From Streptosporangiaceae bacterium (GTDB taxonomy: Bacteria > Actinomycetota > Actinomycetes > Streptosporangiales > Streptosporangiaceae), in the NCBI GenBank assembly GCA_025964715.1, contig JAOPYH010000144.1, forward strand, positions 1 through 64,000: a DNA stretch of 64,000 bases. Direction: 5' to 3'. The stretch's first letter is position 1. Every line of letters starts with the position of its first letter. The notes under the pieces were generated by a model. The model worked only from the letters and a program-made list of their open reading frames with translations, made no database searches and had not been told where the DNA came from. This document shows positions 19,752 to 28,835 of this stretch, piece by piece. A program made the translations under genes and the position numbers.

Positions 19752-20717
19752 ATGACGCAGGTCGGGTACATGATGATGTGCGAGCAGGCCCCGCCCAAGC
19801 AACTGGTGAGCGATGTGGTGCGGGCGGAGTCGCTCGGGTTCGACTTCTCCGTCACCTCGGACCACTATTTCCCCTGGCTCGAGGAGCAGGGACACTCGCC
19901 GTACGCCTGGGCGGTGCTCGGGGCCGCGGCCCAGGCGACCGAGCGGATCCCGCTGATGACCTTCGTGACCAGCCCGATCATGCGCTACCACCCGGCGGTC
20001 GTGGCGCAGAAGGCGGCGACGGTCGCGGTCCTGTCCGACGAGCGGTTCACGCTCGGCCTCGGAGCGGGGGAGAACCTCAACGAGCACGTGGTGGGGAAGG
20101 GCTGGCCCTCGGCCGACGTCCGGCAGGCCATGTTCGAGGAGGCCGTGGAGATCATCACGCGGCTCTTCGAAGGTAAATACGTGACCTACCGCGGTAAATA
20201 TCTCAGCGCCTACCGGGCCAAGCTCTACGACCTGCCCGAGAACCGGGTGCCGGTCGCGATCGCCGGGGCAGGGAAGCGCTCGCTCGAACTCGCGGCGCGG
20301 CACGGTGACGCGCTGGTGGCCGTGCAGCCGGACCGCGAGCTCGCGAAGCGGTTCGACGAGAAGGCCGGCGCCGGCAAGCCGAAGTACGGCCAGCTGCCGG
20401 TCTGCTACGGCACGGAGGCCGAGGAGGCGTTGCAGTACGCCGCTCGGCTCTGGAGCTGGGCCGCCCCGGGCTGGGGAGTGCTCTCCGAGCTCCCGGGGCC
20501 GAGCAACTTCGCCGCCTACAGCCGGCTGGTCCCGCCCGAGGAGGTGGCCGCACAGGTGCCGTGCGGGCCCGATCCGGAGCCCTACGTGCAGGCCGTGCGG
20601 CGCTATCGGGACGCCGGGTTCACCCATGTCGCGCTGGTCCAGATCGGCGGAGAACGGCAGAACGCGTTCTTCGACTTCGCCGAGAAGGAGTTGCTTCCGG
20701 CCCTGCGGGAGCTGTGA
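19752..20717 (+). CDS. LLM-class F420-dependent oxidoreductase (G6PDH-related family)
   Basis: The 321-aa TIM-barrel flavin/F420 enzyme opens with MTQVGYMMMCEQAPP and carries SVTSDHYFPWLEEQGHSPYA, MTFVTSPIMRYHPAVVAQKA and LGLGAGENLNEHVVG. This pattern belongs to the subgroup related to F420-dependent glucose-6-phosphate dehydrogenase (TIGR03557 type). The substrate is not predictable. ATG 19752 has GGAGGGAGAG just upstream. It is divergent from fdhA across 193 bp and followed by a TetR gene on the same strand (63-bp gap), so that regulator may control it. Confidence 0.87.
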   Translation: MTQVGYMMMCEQAPPKQLVSDVVRAESLGFDFSVTSDHYFPWLEEQGHSPYAWAVLGAAAQATERIPLMTFVTSPIMRYHPAVVAQKAATVAVLSDERFTLGLGAGENLNEHVVGKGWPSADVRQAMFEEAVEIITRLFEGKYVTYRGKYLSAYRAKLYDLPENRVPVAIAGAGKRSLELAARHGDALVAVQPDRELAKRFDEKAGAGKPKYGQLPVCYGTEAEEALQYAARLWSWAAPGWGVLSELPGPSNFAAYSRLVPPEEVAAQVPCGPDPEPYVQAVRRYRDAGFTHVALVQIGGERQNAFFDFAEKELLPALREL

Positions 20718-20780
20718 CCAGCGGTCCCGTGTGGTCGTGTACGGTCGCGCCCGGCGGGGGAGTCCCCGTACGGTGATCCC

Positions 20781-21425
20781 ATGACCACCGCGCCGAAGCC
20801 CCTGGGACCTGCCCGCCGTGGCATGTCCGCCGGAGCCGCGCGGCGCGACCCGGACCGTCGCCGCGCCCTGCTCGAGGCCGCGGACCGGGTGATCCAGCGC
20901 GAGGGGCCCGAGGCCTCCATGAACGCCATCGCGGCCGAGGCCGGCATCAGCAAGCCGATCCTCTACCGGCACTTCGGCGACAAGAGCGGCCTCTACCAGG
21001 CCCTGGCCGACCGGCACACGCGCAAGCTGATCGAGACCGTGCGAGCCGAGTTCCTGAGGTCCGACAGCCTGCGGGCCAGGACCCGGGCCACGATCGACGT
21101 CTACCTGTCCTCGATCTCCGACAACCTGAACCTCTACCGCTTCCTCATGCAGCGGGCGAGCGTCGAGGACGCCGCCATCCACAGCGCGATGAGCACGGTG
21201 ATCCGCGGGTTGAGCCGCGAGCTGGCCGAGGTGATGATCGCCGAGGGTGAGGTCGGAGACAGGGCCCAGGCCTACGTGTGGGGCCACGCCATCGTCGGAA
21301 TGGTGCAGACGGCCGGCGACTGGTGGCTCGACCATCAGAACGTGCCGAGGGACACGGTGGTCGGCGGTCTCGTCGATCTCGTGCTGGACGGCCTCCCGGC
21401 GGCCGCCCGCATGGACCTGCCGTGA
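20781..21425 (+). CDS. TetR/AcrR family transcriptional regulator
   Basis: The 214-aa protein has an N-terminal DNA-binding domain at about residues 25-72: ALLEAADRVIQREGPEASMN, then the helix-turn-helix AIAAEAGISKPILYRHFGDK. The C-terminal ligand-binding part is all-helical. It follows the LLM oxidoreductase gene and precedes the trp leader. A local repressor role for the oxidoreductase is plausible but unproven. Confidence 0.92.
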   Translation: MTTAPKPLGPARRGMSAGAARRDPDRRRALLEAADRVIQREGPEASMNAIAAEAGISKPILYRHFGDKSGLYQALADRHTRKLIETVRAEFLRSDSLRARTRATIDVYLSSISDNLNLYRFLMQRASVEDAAIHSAMSTVIRGLSRELAEVMIAEGEVGDRAQAYVWGHAIVGMVQTAGDWWLDHQNVPRDTVVGGLVDLVLDGLPAAARMDLP

Positions 21426-21468
21426 CGAGCCCTCACCCCGATGCGGCACGCCGTACCGGGGTGGCTGC

Positions 21469-21497
21469 TTGGTGCAGGCCGCGGCACCCGGTAACCT
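21469..21497 (+). promoter_or_regulatory. Candidate sigma-70-type promoter for the trp leader
   Basis: TTGGTG (21469-21474), a 17-bp spacer and TAACCT (21492-21497) form a plausible vegetative promoter. The expected start would be a few bases before the leader ATG at 21508, so the leader peptide would be nearly leaderless. Confidence 0.5.
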
Positions 21498-21507
21498 GTG
21501 GCGCATC

Positions 21508-21546
21508 ATGCGAAACGTGACGCGCCAGTGGTGGTGGCGCCGCTGA
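21508..21546 (+). CDS. trpL: trp operon leader peptide
   Basis: The 12-codon frame encodes MRNVTRQWWWRR with three consecutive Trp codons (21529-21537), followed 36 bp downstream by a terminator hairpin and then trpE. This is the classical arrangement of ribosome-mediated attenuation: when charged tRNA-Trp is scarce the ribosome stalls at the TGG run and frees the antiterminator. GGCGGT (21547-21552) can pair with ACCGCC (21585-21590), competing with the terminator stem. The product has no function beyond sensing tRNA-Trp charging. Confidence 0.93.
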   Translation: MRNVTRQWWWRR

Positions 21547-21582
21547 GGCGGTGCCGGTTCCCACGTTTCCGAACCAGTCAGG

Positions 21583-21609
21583 CGACCGCCCTCCCCGGCG
21601 GTCGTTTTT
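21583..21609 (+). terminator. trp attenuator terminator
   Basis: An 8-bp perfect stem CGACCGCC/GGCGGTCG around a CTCCCC loop is followed by TTTTT (21605-21609), a rare true U-tract in this genome. It lies between trpL and trpE. The left arm can instead pair with GGCGGT at 21547-21552 to form the antiterminator. Confidence 0.92.
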
Positions 21610-21654
21610 CGTGTCCGTCCTGGGAGAGCGTCCCTAATCGAAGGGCCGACGCAG

Positions 21655-23832
21655 GTGGCTACGACCGAATATCTCACCGCCGGGGGCATCCGGGTCATCC
21701 GTACCTCGGCACCCGTGGACTCAGCCGACAAGTCCGAGGCGATGGACGCCCTCGCCGCGGCGGTCGCGAAGCGGCGCGGCGGCGTGCTGAGCTCCGGCAT
21801 GGAGTATCCCGGCCGCTACAGCCGCTGGCATCTCGGCTATGTCGACCCATGCCTGGAGCTTGTGGCGCGCGGCCGCACGATCGCCGCACGAGCGCTGAAC
21901 GAGCGCGGCCGCGTGCTGCTTCCCGCCGTCGCGGACGCGATGCGGCCGGTCGGAGAGGTCAGGGCGCAGGAGCCCGATCTGGTCGAGGTGTTCGTCCCGC
22001 CGGCCCAGGAGGTCTTCACCGAGGAGGAGCGCAGCCGCCAGCCGACGATCTTCACCGCGCTGCGCGCCGTCACCGAGCTGTTCCGCTGTGCTGACCCGCA
22101 CCTCGGCCTGTACGGGGCGTTCGGCTATGACCTGGCCTTCCAGTTCGAGCCGATCCGGCTGAGCACGCCGCGCCCGGCGGAGCAGCGTGACCTCGTGCTC
22201 CATCTGGCCGACGAGATCGTCGTGGTGGACCGCAAGCTCGAGGTGTCGGCCCGGATGTCCTACGACTTCGTCGTCGGCGGGGTCAGTACCGCCGGGCTGC
22301 CGCGCGAGACCGCGCCCACCCCCCAGCCGGCGCCCGGCCTGCGGGAGCTGCCCGCTCAGCCGGTGCCGGGGGTCTACGCCCAGGTCGTACGGGACGCCAA
22401 GGAGAAGTTCATCCGGGGTGATCTCTTCGAGGTCGTGCCCGGCCACATGATGTACGGGCGATGCGAGTCGCCGGCGGACTTCTTCGAGCACCTGCGCCAG
22501 GCGAACCCGGCGCCGTACGAGTTCCTGTTCAACCTCGGTGAGGGGGAGTATCTCGTCGGGGCCTCACCGGAGATGTTCGTCCGCGTCACCGGGGACCCGG
22601 CGACCGGCCTGCGGGTGGAGACCTGCCCGATCTCGGGGACGATCAAGCGCGGGGACGACGCCCTCGAGGACGCGGAGCAGATCAGGACGCTGCTCACCTC
22701 GGCCAAGGACGAGTCAGAGCTCACCATGTGCACCGACGTGGACCGCAACGACAAGTCCCGCGTCTGCGTGCCCGGCAGCGTCAGGGTGATCGGCCGCCGT
22801 CAAGTCGAGATGTACTCACGGCTCATCCACACGGTCGACCACATCGAGGGCCGCCTGCGCCCCGGCTTCGACGCCTTCGACGCCTTCCTCACGCACATGT
22901 GGGCGGTCACCGTGACGGGTGCTCCCAAGACCTGGGCCATGCAGTTCATCGAGGACCAGGAGGAGACCCCGCGCCGGTGGTACGGCGGGGCGGTCGGGTT
23001 CGTCGGCTTCGACGGCTCGATGAACACCGGGCTGACCCTGCGCACGGCGCAGATCCGCGACGGGATCGCCGCGGTCCGCGCGGGGGCCACGCTGCTGTAC
23101 GACTCCGACCCCGACGAGGAGGAGCGCGAGACCCATCTCAAGGCGCGCGCGCTCCTCGAGGCACTGCGGCTGAAGGGCCGCTCGGAGGACGGCACGGGGC
23201 GGCCCGCCCCGGAACGGGCCGGTGACGGATTGACCGTGCTCCTCGTCGATCACGAGGACTCCTTCGTCAACACCCTCGCCGACTATTTCCGCCAGCACGG
23301 CGCGGAGGTCACCACTCTGCGGCACGGGTTCCCCGAGGCGATGCTGGACCGGATCGCGCCCGATCTGGTGGTGCTGTCCCCGGGGCCGGGGCGGCCGGCC
23401 GACTTCGACACCGCGGCCCTGCTCGACGCCATCGACCGGCGCGGGCTCCCGGCCTTCGGCGTCTGTCTGGGCCTGCAGGCGATGGTGGAGCACGCGGGGG
23501 GAGAGCTCGCGCTGCTGCCCGAGCCGTCGCACGGCAAGCCCGGGCAGGTCAAGGTCTCCGGTGGTGAGCTCTTCGCCGGGCTGCCCGACGAGTTCACCGC
23601 CGCGCGCTACCACTCGCTGCACGCGACGCCGGACCAGGTCACCGGCGGCTTCCAGGTGACCGCGCTGACCGGCGACGTCGTCATGGCCATCGAGGACCGC
23701 GCCAACCTGCGGTGGGGGGTGCAGTTCCACCCGGAGTCGATCCTCACCGCGGTGGACCGGGCCGGGCACCAGATCGTGGCCAACGTCCTGCGGCTCTGCC
23801 GCGGACGAGACCGCGCCTCGAACACGGTCTAG
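21655..23832 (+). CDS. trpE(G): Fused anthranilate synthase (TrpE-TrpG)
   Basis: The 725-aa fusion converts chorismate and glutamine to anthranilate, the first step of tryptophan synthesis. Residues 1-510 are the chorismate-binding component I (FNLGEGEYLVGASPEMFVRV, ETCPISGTIKRG, CTDVDRNDKSRVC, VTVTGAPKTWAMQ). Residues 525-715 are a class I glutamine amidotransferase with LLVDHEDSFVNT, nucleophile in FGVCLGLQAM and FHPES. The layout matches the fused TrpE(G) clade (TIGR01815) rather than separate trpE/trpG. Start is GTG 21655. The upstream Trp attenuator argues for primary biosynthesis rather than phenazine or other antibiotic use. No other trp genes are present nearby. Confidence 0.95.
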   Translation: MATTEYLTAGGIRVIRTSAPVDSADKSEAMDALAAAVAKRRGGVLSSGMEYPGRYSRWHLGYVDPCLELVARGRTIAARALNERGRVLLPAVADAMRPVGEVRAQEPDLVEVFVPPAQEVFTEEERSRQPTIFTALRAVTELFRCADPHLGLYGAFGYDLAFQFEPIRLSTPRPAEQRDLVLHLADEIVVVDRKLEVSARMSYDFVVGGVSTAGLPRETAPTPQPAPGLRELPAQPVPGVYAQVVRDAKEKFIRGDLFEVVPGHMMYGRCESPADFFEHLRQANPAPYEFLFNLGEGEYLVGASPEMFVRVTGDPATGLRVETCPISGTIKRGDDALEDAEQIRTLLTSAKDESELTMCTDVDRNDKSRVCVPGSVRVIGRRQVEMYSRLIHTVDHIEGRLRPGFDAFDAFLTHMWAVTVTGAPKTWAMQFIEDQEETPRRWYGGAVGFVGFDGSMNTGLTLRTAQIRDGIAAVRAGATLLYDSDPDEEERETHLKARALLEALRLKGRSEDGTGRPAPERAGDGLTVLLVDHEDSFVNTLADYFRQHGAEVTTLRHGFPEAMLDRIAPDLVVLSPGPGRPADFDTAALLDAIDRRGLPAFGVCLGLQAMVEHAGGELALLPEPSHGKPGQVKVSGGELFAGLPDEFTAARYHSLHATPDQVTGGFQVTALTGDVVMAIEDRANLRWGVQFHPESILTAVDRAGHQIVANVLRLCRGRDRASNTV

Positions 23833-23962
23833 GACCGCCGCCGGCGGAGATATGTAGCGCCAGGCGCCCTTACTCCTTACGCACCGTGAGCGGAAAGATG
23901 AACACGAAAAGATTTTAGGAAGGTTTCGGTTTGTTTGGACTCCCTGCGGGGATTCGGCGGTC

Positions 23963-24109
23963 ATGACTACTTTGCTTTGGCTGATCGCGGTGATCCTGGT
24001 GATCGCTGGCGTCTATGTCCTCCTCGCCCGCCGTGACATCCTCTGGGGCATCGTCCTCATCGTCGTCGGACTGCTCATCGGCCCGGGAGGTGTGAGCATC
24101 TTCCATTAA
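23963..24109 (+). CDS. Small membrane protein with GPGG motif
   Basis: The 48-aa protein has two hydrophobic helices, residues 3-22 (TLLWLIAVILVIAGVYVLLA) and 27-41, separated by RRD, ending IGPGGVSIFH. This two-helix plan with a terminal GPGG is shared by a group of very small actinobacterial membrane proteins of unknown role. The ATG at 23963 has a weak upstream GCGGGG. The gene stands alone and is closed by a strong hairpin 25 bp downstream. Confidence 0.85.
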   Translation: MTTLLWLIAVILVIAGVYVLLARRDILWGIVLIVVGLLIGPGGVSIFH

Positions 24110-24134
24110 CACCTGCAGTCCTTAGACGCTGCAC

Positions 24135-24174
24135 GACGCCGTGTGCCGGGCCCTCGGGCCCGGCACACGGCGTT
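24135..24174. terminator. Strong hairpin terminator after the GPGG gene
   Basis: An 18-bp perfect stem pairs 24136-24153 with 24156-24173 (arm ACGCCGTGTGCCGGGCCC) around a 2-nt centre. It isolates pafA from upstream transcription. There is no T-run. Confidence 0.85.
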
Positions 24175-24253
24175 CCCGTCTGTGGCCCGCGCATCCGGAA
24201 CCCGTGGGCTCCAGACGGTGCCGCGGCGGGCCGTGGCCGCATAGGCTCGCGGT

Positions 24254-25612
24254 GTGGACAGGCGCATCTTCGGTCTTGAGAACGAGTACGGCGTCACCTG
24301 CACCTTCCGCGGACAGCGGCGGTTGTCACCCGACGAGGTGGCCCGCTACCTGTTCCGCCGCGTGGTGTCGTGGGGCCGCAGCAGCAATGTCTTCCTCCGT
24401 AACGGCGCGCGGCTCTACCTCGATGTGGGGAGCCATCCGGAGTACGCCACTCCCGAGTGCGACAACATCGTCGATCTCGTGACACACGACAAGGCGGGGG
24501 AGCGGATCCTCGAGGGCCTGCTCGTGGACGCGGAGCGCAGGCTCCGCGAGGAGGGCATCGCCGGGGACATCTATCTCTTCAAGAACAACACCGACTCGGC
24601 GGGCAACTCCTACGGCTGTCACGAGAACTACCTCGTGGGCCGGCACGGGGAGTTCGGGAGGCTCGCCGACGTCCTCATCCCCTATCTGGTCACCAGGCAG
24701 ATCATCTGTGGCGCAGGCAAGGTGCTGCAGACGCCACGGGGGGCCGTCTACTGCGTCAGCCAGCGGGCCGAGCACCTCTGGGAGGGCGTGTCGAGCGCCA
24801 CCACCCGCTCGCGGCCGATCATCAATACCCGCGACGAGCCGCACGCCGATGCCGAGCGCTTCCGGCGGCTGCACGTCATCGTCGGCGACTCCAACATGAG
24901 CGAGACCACGATGCTGCTCAAGGTCGGGGCCACCGACCTCGTGCTCCGCATGATCGAGGCCGGCGTCGTCATGCGCGACCTCACCCTGGAGAACCCGATC
25001 CGGGCCATCCGCGAGGTCAGCCACGACATGACGGGCCGCCGGAAGGTCCGCCTGGCCAACGGCCGCGAGGCCAGCTCCCTGGAGATCCAGCGCGAGTACT
25101 TCTCCAAGGCCAAGGACTTCGTCGACCGGCATGGGTCCGACGCCACGGTGGAACGTGTCCTGGACCTGTGGGAGCGCACGCTCCGCGCGGTCGAGACGAG
25201 CGACCTCGACCTCGTCTCCCGGGAGATCGACTGGGTGACGAAATACCAGCTGATCGAGCGCTACCGGAACAAGTACGACCTGCCGCTGTCCTCGCCGCGC
25301 GTCGCCCAGCTCGACCTGGCCTACCACGACGTGCACCGCGGCCGTGGGCTCTACTACCTGCTGGAACGGCGGGGATCGGTGGAGCGGGTCGCCCAGGACC
25401 TGAACATCTTCGAGGCCAAGTCCATACCTCCGCAGACCACCCGGGCCCGGCTGCGCGGCGAGTTCATCCGCAAGGCGCAGGAGAAGCGCAGGGACTTCAC
25501 CGTCGACTGGGTGCATCTCAAGCTCAACGACCAGGCCCAGCGCACGGTCCTGTGCAAGGACCCGTTCCGGGCCACCGACGAGCGCGTGGACAAGCTCATC
25601 GCGGGCATGTGA
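24254..25612 (+). CDS. pafA: Pup--protein ligase PafA
   Basis: The 452-aa carboxylate-amine ligase attaches the prokaryotic ubiquitin-like protein Pup to lysines of target proteins. The N-terminal [11 protein letters not shown] supplies E9 for ATP/Mg binding, and [18 protein letters not shown] supplies the proposed catalytic base D57, as in the mycobacterial enzyme. [20 protein letters not shown] and the C-terminal [16 protein letters not shown] are also conserved. The start is GTG 24254, giving the standard MDRRIFG N-terminus. No pup, dop or prcBA genes lie immediately upstream, unlike the usual actinobacterial locus. Confidence 0.97.
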   Translation: MDRRIFGLENEYGVTCTFRGQRRLSPDEVARYLFRRVVSWGRSSNVFLRNGARLYLDVGSHPEYATPECDNIVDLVTHDKAGERILEGLLVDAERRLREEGIAGDIYLFKNNTDSAGNSYGCHENYLVGRHGEFGRLADVLIPYLVTRQIICGAGKVLQTPRGAVYCVSQRAEHLWEGVSSATTRSRPIINTRDEPHADAERFRRLHVIVGDSNMSETTMLLKVGATDLVLRMIEAGVVMRDLTLENPIRAIREVSHDMTGRRKVRLANGREASSLEIQREYFSKAKDFVDRHGSDATVERVLDLWERTLRAVETSDLDLVSREIDWVTKYQLIERYRNKYDLPLSSPRVAQLDLAYHDVHRGRGLYYLLERRGSVERVAQDLNIFEAKSIPPQTTRARLRGEFIRKAQEKRRDFTVDWVHLKLNDQAQRTVLCKDPFRATDERVDKLIAGM

Positions 25613-25710
25613 GCCCGGCCGGCAGGAGCGGCCTCACGGTCCGCTGTCGGCCGCTGACGAGGGCGGTAGGGTGAGCGCTCTGTCCTCCCCCCACCGCTCG
25701 AAGGGCTGCC

Positions 25711-26643
25711 ATGCGCCGTCGTCTCGCCGTCGTCTCCGCGGCCGGAATGCTAGCCGCGGTCATGCCGCTCGCCGCCTCCTGCGGCGCAGGCGACGTGCCG
25801 GTCAAGGTCACCGGGCCGTTCGGTACCCGCCCGGACGTCACCTTCCCGGGCTCCAAGCCCGGCGACTCCCTGGCGATCTCGACGCCCGTCGAGGGCAAGG
25901 GCCCGCAGATAGCCAAGAAAGACCTGGTCATCGCGAATTACGTGGGCTATCGCTGGAGCCAGAGCGGCAGCAAGATGATCTCTACGAGCTATGGCGGGGA
26001 CGGGCGGCCGAGCGCGTTCCCCGCCGGCAAGCTCGTGCCCGGGCTGGACAAGGCGCTCGTCGGCAGCAAGGTCGGCAGCCGGGTGGTGGCGGTGATCCCG
26101 CCGAAGCAGGGCTACGGCGACACCGGTAACACGCAGCTGCAGGTAGGCCCACGGGATTCGCTCGTGTTCGTGCTCGACGTCGTCGGGACCTACCCCAAGA
26201 CCGCCGCGGCGAAGGGACGGGCACTGCCGCAGGACGACGCCGGGCTGCCCCAGGTCGGCGCCTCCGGGCCCGGCCAGGCCCCGCCGGTGCGGATGCCGGG
26301 CACCCACGCGCCGGCCAAGCTGCAGGTCCGCGCCCTGATCCAGGGCTCCGGGCAGCCGGTGCGGTCAGGACAGCTGCTGGCGCTCAACTACGCCGGGCTG
26401 TTCTGGCGAGACGGCCGGGTCTTCGACTCCTCGTGGAGCTCGGGGCAGGCCTTCGCCACCGCGATCGGCAAGGGACAGGTCGTCAAGGGCTGGGACGACG
26501 GGCTGGTGGGACAGCGGGTGGGCAGCCGGGTGCTCCTCGTCGTGCCTCCGGCCTGGGGCTACGGACCCAAGGGCCTCAAGCAGGCCGGCATCAAGGGCAC
26601 CGACACCCTCGTCTTCGTCGTGGACATCCTCGGCGCCCACTGA
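25711..26643 (+). CDS. Exported FKBP-type peptidyl-prolyl isomerase, two FKBP domains
   Basis: The 310-aa protein has an N-terminal signal (MRRRLAVVSAAGMLAAVMPL) followed by AASCG, a possible lipoprotein cysteine at C24 with a suboptimal lipobox. Two FKBP domains follow, at about residues 60-155 (PAGKLVPGLDKALVG, VIPPKQGYG) and 205-309 (IGKGQVVKGWDDGLVG, VVPPAWGYG). It likely assists folding of secreted proteins. It sits 98 bp after pafA in the conserved pafA-FKBP-pafBC block. The first domain is less canonical and may be catalytically weak. Confidence 0.92.
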   Translation: MRRRLAVVSAAGMLAAVMPLAASCGAGDVPVKVTGPFGTRPDVTFPGSKPGDSLAISTPVEGKGPQIAKKDLVIANYVGYRWSQSGSKMISTSYGGDGRPSAFPAGKLVPGLDKALVGSKVGSRVVAVIPPKQGYGDTGNTQLQVGPRDSLVFVLDVVGTYPKTAAAKGRALPQDDAGLPQVGASGPGQAPPVRMPGTHAPAKLQVRALIQGSGQPVRSGQLLALNYAGLFWRDGRVFDSSWSSGQAFATAIGKGQVVKGWDDGLVGQRVGSRVLLVVPPAWGYGPKGLKQAGIKGTDTLVFVVDILGAH

Positions 26644-26662
26644 CCCGGCCGGGCCGTTCGCG

Positions 26663-27772
26663 TCAGCATGGCGGTGGGGAGGCCGGGAGGAGCGTGGCGG
26701 TGTGCCGGCCGGCCACGGCGGCGGCGAGGAAATAGGCCAGGTCCTCGTCCAGCCGGCGGCCCATGGTCGACAGCCGTACGCCCCAGTCCTTCTCCGCGCT
26801 CCGGAGCGTGTCCTCCAGGCCCTCCACGGCGACCCGCACGAGTTCGTGCCGCCCGGCCAGGCCCGACGCCTGGTCCAGGACCCGGGCTCCGAACTCGCCG
26901 CCCAGCCGCGGCACGGCGATCTGGGCCGGGGCCAGCGCCACCCGGCCGTACGCGGTGAGGCTGTGATGGGACACGCCGACGTGCCGCTCCCGCAGGTCGG
27001 CCGCACTGACCCGCAGCGACCCGACCGGACGTCCGGACAGGACCGCCGCCGCGTTGACCGCCTCGCCGGCCGAGACACCGGAGAAGCCCCAGCGGGTCCC
27101 GGTGCCGAGGTTTCCCGGCCCCTGCGCCAGCACGACCGCGTCGGCGCCGAGGACCAGCCGGGCCGCCAGCAGCCCCGTGTGCACGGTCACCGCCTCGAGG
27201 TCGCCGCCGAACGCCTGGCCCACGGTGACAGTGGCCGCGAGGGCTCCGGCGTCCTTCAGCCGCGCGATGGACATGGAGAACCAGGCCGGAAGAGCCCCGC
27301 CGTCGGGCATGACGTACACCACCTTGGCCCCCGGGCGCGCCGCGAGCAGCCCGGCGAGGATCGGCGGTAGCGCGGAGTGCAGGTCGGCGACGATGACCGG
27401 CATGCCATCGATGGAGTCCGCGTCGGCCAGCAGCGAGTGGTGCGGTGAGTCCTGCTCGTCGGCTCCGAGCACGGTGGCCTGCAGGGGGGTGTAGCGGGCC
27501 TTGACCAGATGGCCGGGCCCCTCCGGGTCCGGGGGGAGCCGGTCGGGCACCGCGATGACCATCGCGTATCCTCCGGTTCCCAGACCGAGGGCCAGCGCGG
27601 TGGTGTTCAGCAGTACGGTGTCACCGGGTTCGGGTCGTCCCACGAGTGCGGGGTAGGCGAGGGCGCGGCAACGCGCCTCGGAGCCGTCCCCCTCGACCGC
27701 GACATCAAGCTCGACCGCTCCCGGCCACTCCCTGCGGACGGCCTCTACTCTGCCTTTGCGCCATCGGATCAC
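26663..27772 (-). CDS. DUF3866 family protein
   Basis: The 369-aa protein of unknown function is conserved among actinobacteria next to pafBC. It has an N-terminal MIRWRKGRVEAVRREWPGA, a conserved HSLLADADSIDGMPVIVADLH segment (cited in part) and ALAQGPGNLGTGTRWGFSG-type Gly-rich blocks. No signal peptide or transmembrane helices are evident. The start is GTG 27772. It is convergent with the FKBP gene (20-bp gap) and divergent from pafB (88 bp). Confidence 0.88.
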   Translation of the reverse strand: MIRWRKGRVEAVRREWPGAVELDVAVEGDGSEARCRALAYPALVGRPEPGDTVLLNTTALALGLGTGGYAMVIAVPDRLPPDPEGPGHLVKARYTPLQATVLGADEQDSPHHSLLADADSIDGMPVIVADLHSALPPILAGLLAARPGAKVVYVMPDGGALPAWFSMSIARLKDAGALAATVTVGQAFGGDLEAVTVHTGLLAARLVLGADAVVLAQGPGNLGTGTRWGFSGVSAGEAVNAAAVLSGRPVGSLRVSAADLRERHVGVSHHSLTAYGRVALAPAQIAVPRLGGEFGARVLDQASGLAGRHELVRVAVEGLEDTLRSAEKDWGVRLSTMGRRLDEDLAYFLAAAVAGRHTATLLPASPPPC

Positions 27773-27859
27773 GTCGCGAGGGTAGCGTCAGGCGGGGCTT
27801 GGAGCGCGGCGACGACGGAGTACGGGCGGGACGTTCCCTGGAGGAGAGGTGGTGGGGCG

Positions 27860-28834
27860 ATGTCACGGCGCAAGACCGAGCGCCTGCTCAGCCTGGTGGT
27901 GTGCCTGCTCGCCACCCGTCGCTACCTGACGGCCGAGCAGATCCGCCGGGCCGTGCCGGGATATCCGGGATCCGGCGAGGCCTTCAAGCGCATGTTCGAA
28001 CGCGACAAGGAGGAGCTCCGCGAGCTCGGCATCCCGCTGGAGGTCGGTTCCGACGGCGAGGAGGAGACCGGCTACCGCATCCCGCCGCAGGCCTACGAGC
28101 TCCCCGAGCTGCATCTCGCCCCGGATGAGGCCGCCGTGCTCGGCCTGGCCGCCCGGGTGTGGCAGCGCGCCAGCCTGGCCGAGGCGGCCTCCGGCGCGTT
28201 GCTGAAGCTGCGGGCGGCCGGCATAGACACCGACGGCTCCGCCGCCTTCGGCATCGAGCCACGGGTGGACACCGACGAGCCGGCCTTCCCGGCGCTGTGG
28301 GAGGCCGTACGGGACGGGCACCCGGTGGCCTTCGACTACCAGGGCGTGGGCCGCGCGACGATGCAGCGGCGGCATCTGGAGCCCTGGGGCGTGGTGAGCC
28401 GTCACGGCCGCTGGTACGTGGTCGGCCACGATCGCGACCGGGACGGGGTCCGGGTCTTCCGGCTCAGCCGGATCGCGGGCGACGTGACCCCCGACGGGCC
28501 GGCCCGAAGCGTGGCCGTTCCGCCCGGCGTGGACGTACGCAAGCTGGCCTTCGACCGCGGGGAGCCCCCGGCCGAGCCCAGGACCGCGACTGTACGGCTG
28601 CGCAAGGGCGCCGCGGAGGGCGTGCGGCGGTGGGCCCGCGGCCTGCGGCCGGTCGACGCCGCCTGGGACGAGGCCGCGCTGGAGTTCCACGAGGTGGACC
28701 GGTTCGTTCCCTTCCTCGCCCGCTTCGCCGACGATGTCGTGGTCATCGATCCGCCGGACGTCCGCGACGCCGTGATCCACCAGCTCAAGGCGGTCCTGGC
28801 CGGGGACCCGGCCGGACGCGGTGCAGGAGAGTGA
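27860..28834 (+). CDS. pafB: WYL-domain transcriptional activator PafB
   Basis: The 324-aa protein has an N-terminal winged helix (MSRRKTERLLSLVVCLLATR ... YLTAEQIRRAVPGYPG) and a WYL domain around residues 150-215 (HLEPWGVVSRHGRWYVVGHD, FRLSRI). In mycobacteria PafB and PafC form the activator of the LexA/RecA-independent DNA-damage response. ATG 27860 is preceded by GGAGAGGTGGTGGGG. The pafC ATG starts one base after its stop, so both are co-translated. Confidence 0.94.
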   Translation: MSRRKTERLLSLVVCLLATRRYLTAEQIRRAVPGYPGSGEAFKRMFERDKEELRELGIPLEVGSDGEEETGYRIPPQAYELPELHLAPDEAAVLGLAARVWQRASLAEAASGALLKLRAAGIDTDGSAAFGIEPRVDTDEPAFPALWEAVRDGHPVAFDYQGVGRATMQRRHLEPWGVVSRHGRWYVVGHDRDRDGVRVFRLSRIAGDVTPDGPARSVAVPPGVDVRKLAFDRGEPPAEPRTATVRLRKGAAEGVRRWARGLRPVDAAWDEAALEFHEVDRFVPFLARFADDVVVIDPPDVRDAVIHQLKAVLAGDPAGRGAGE

Positions 28835-28835
28835 C

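Noticed and set aside
19149-21800. An 883-codon open frame on the minus strand crossing fdhA, the LLM gene and the TetR gene
   Set aside because: It crosses promoters and opposing genes with clear domains. The composition is that of a GC-driven shadow frame.
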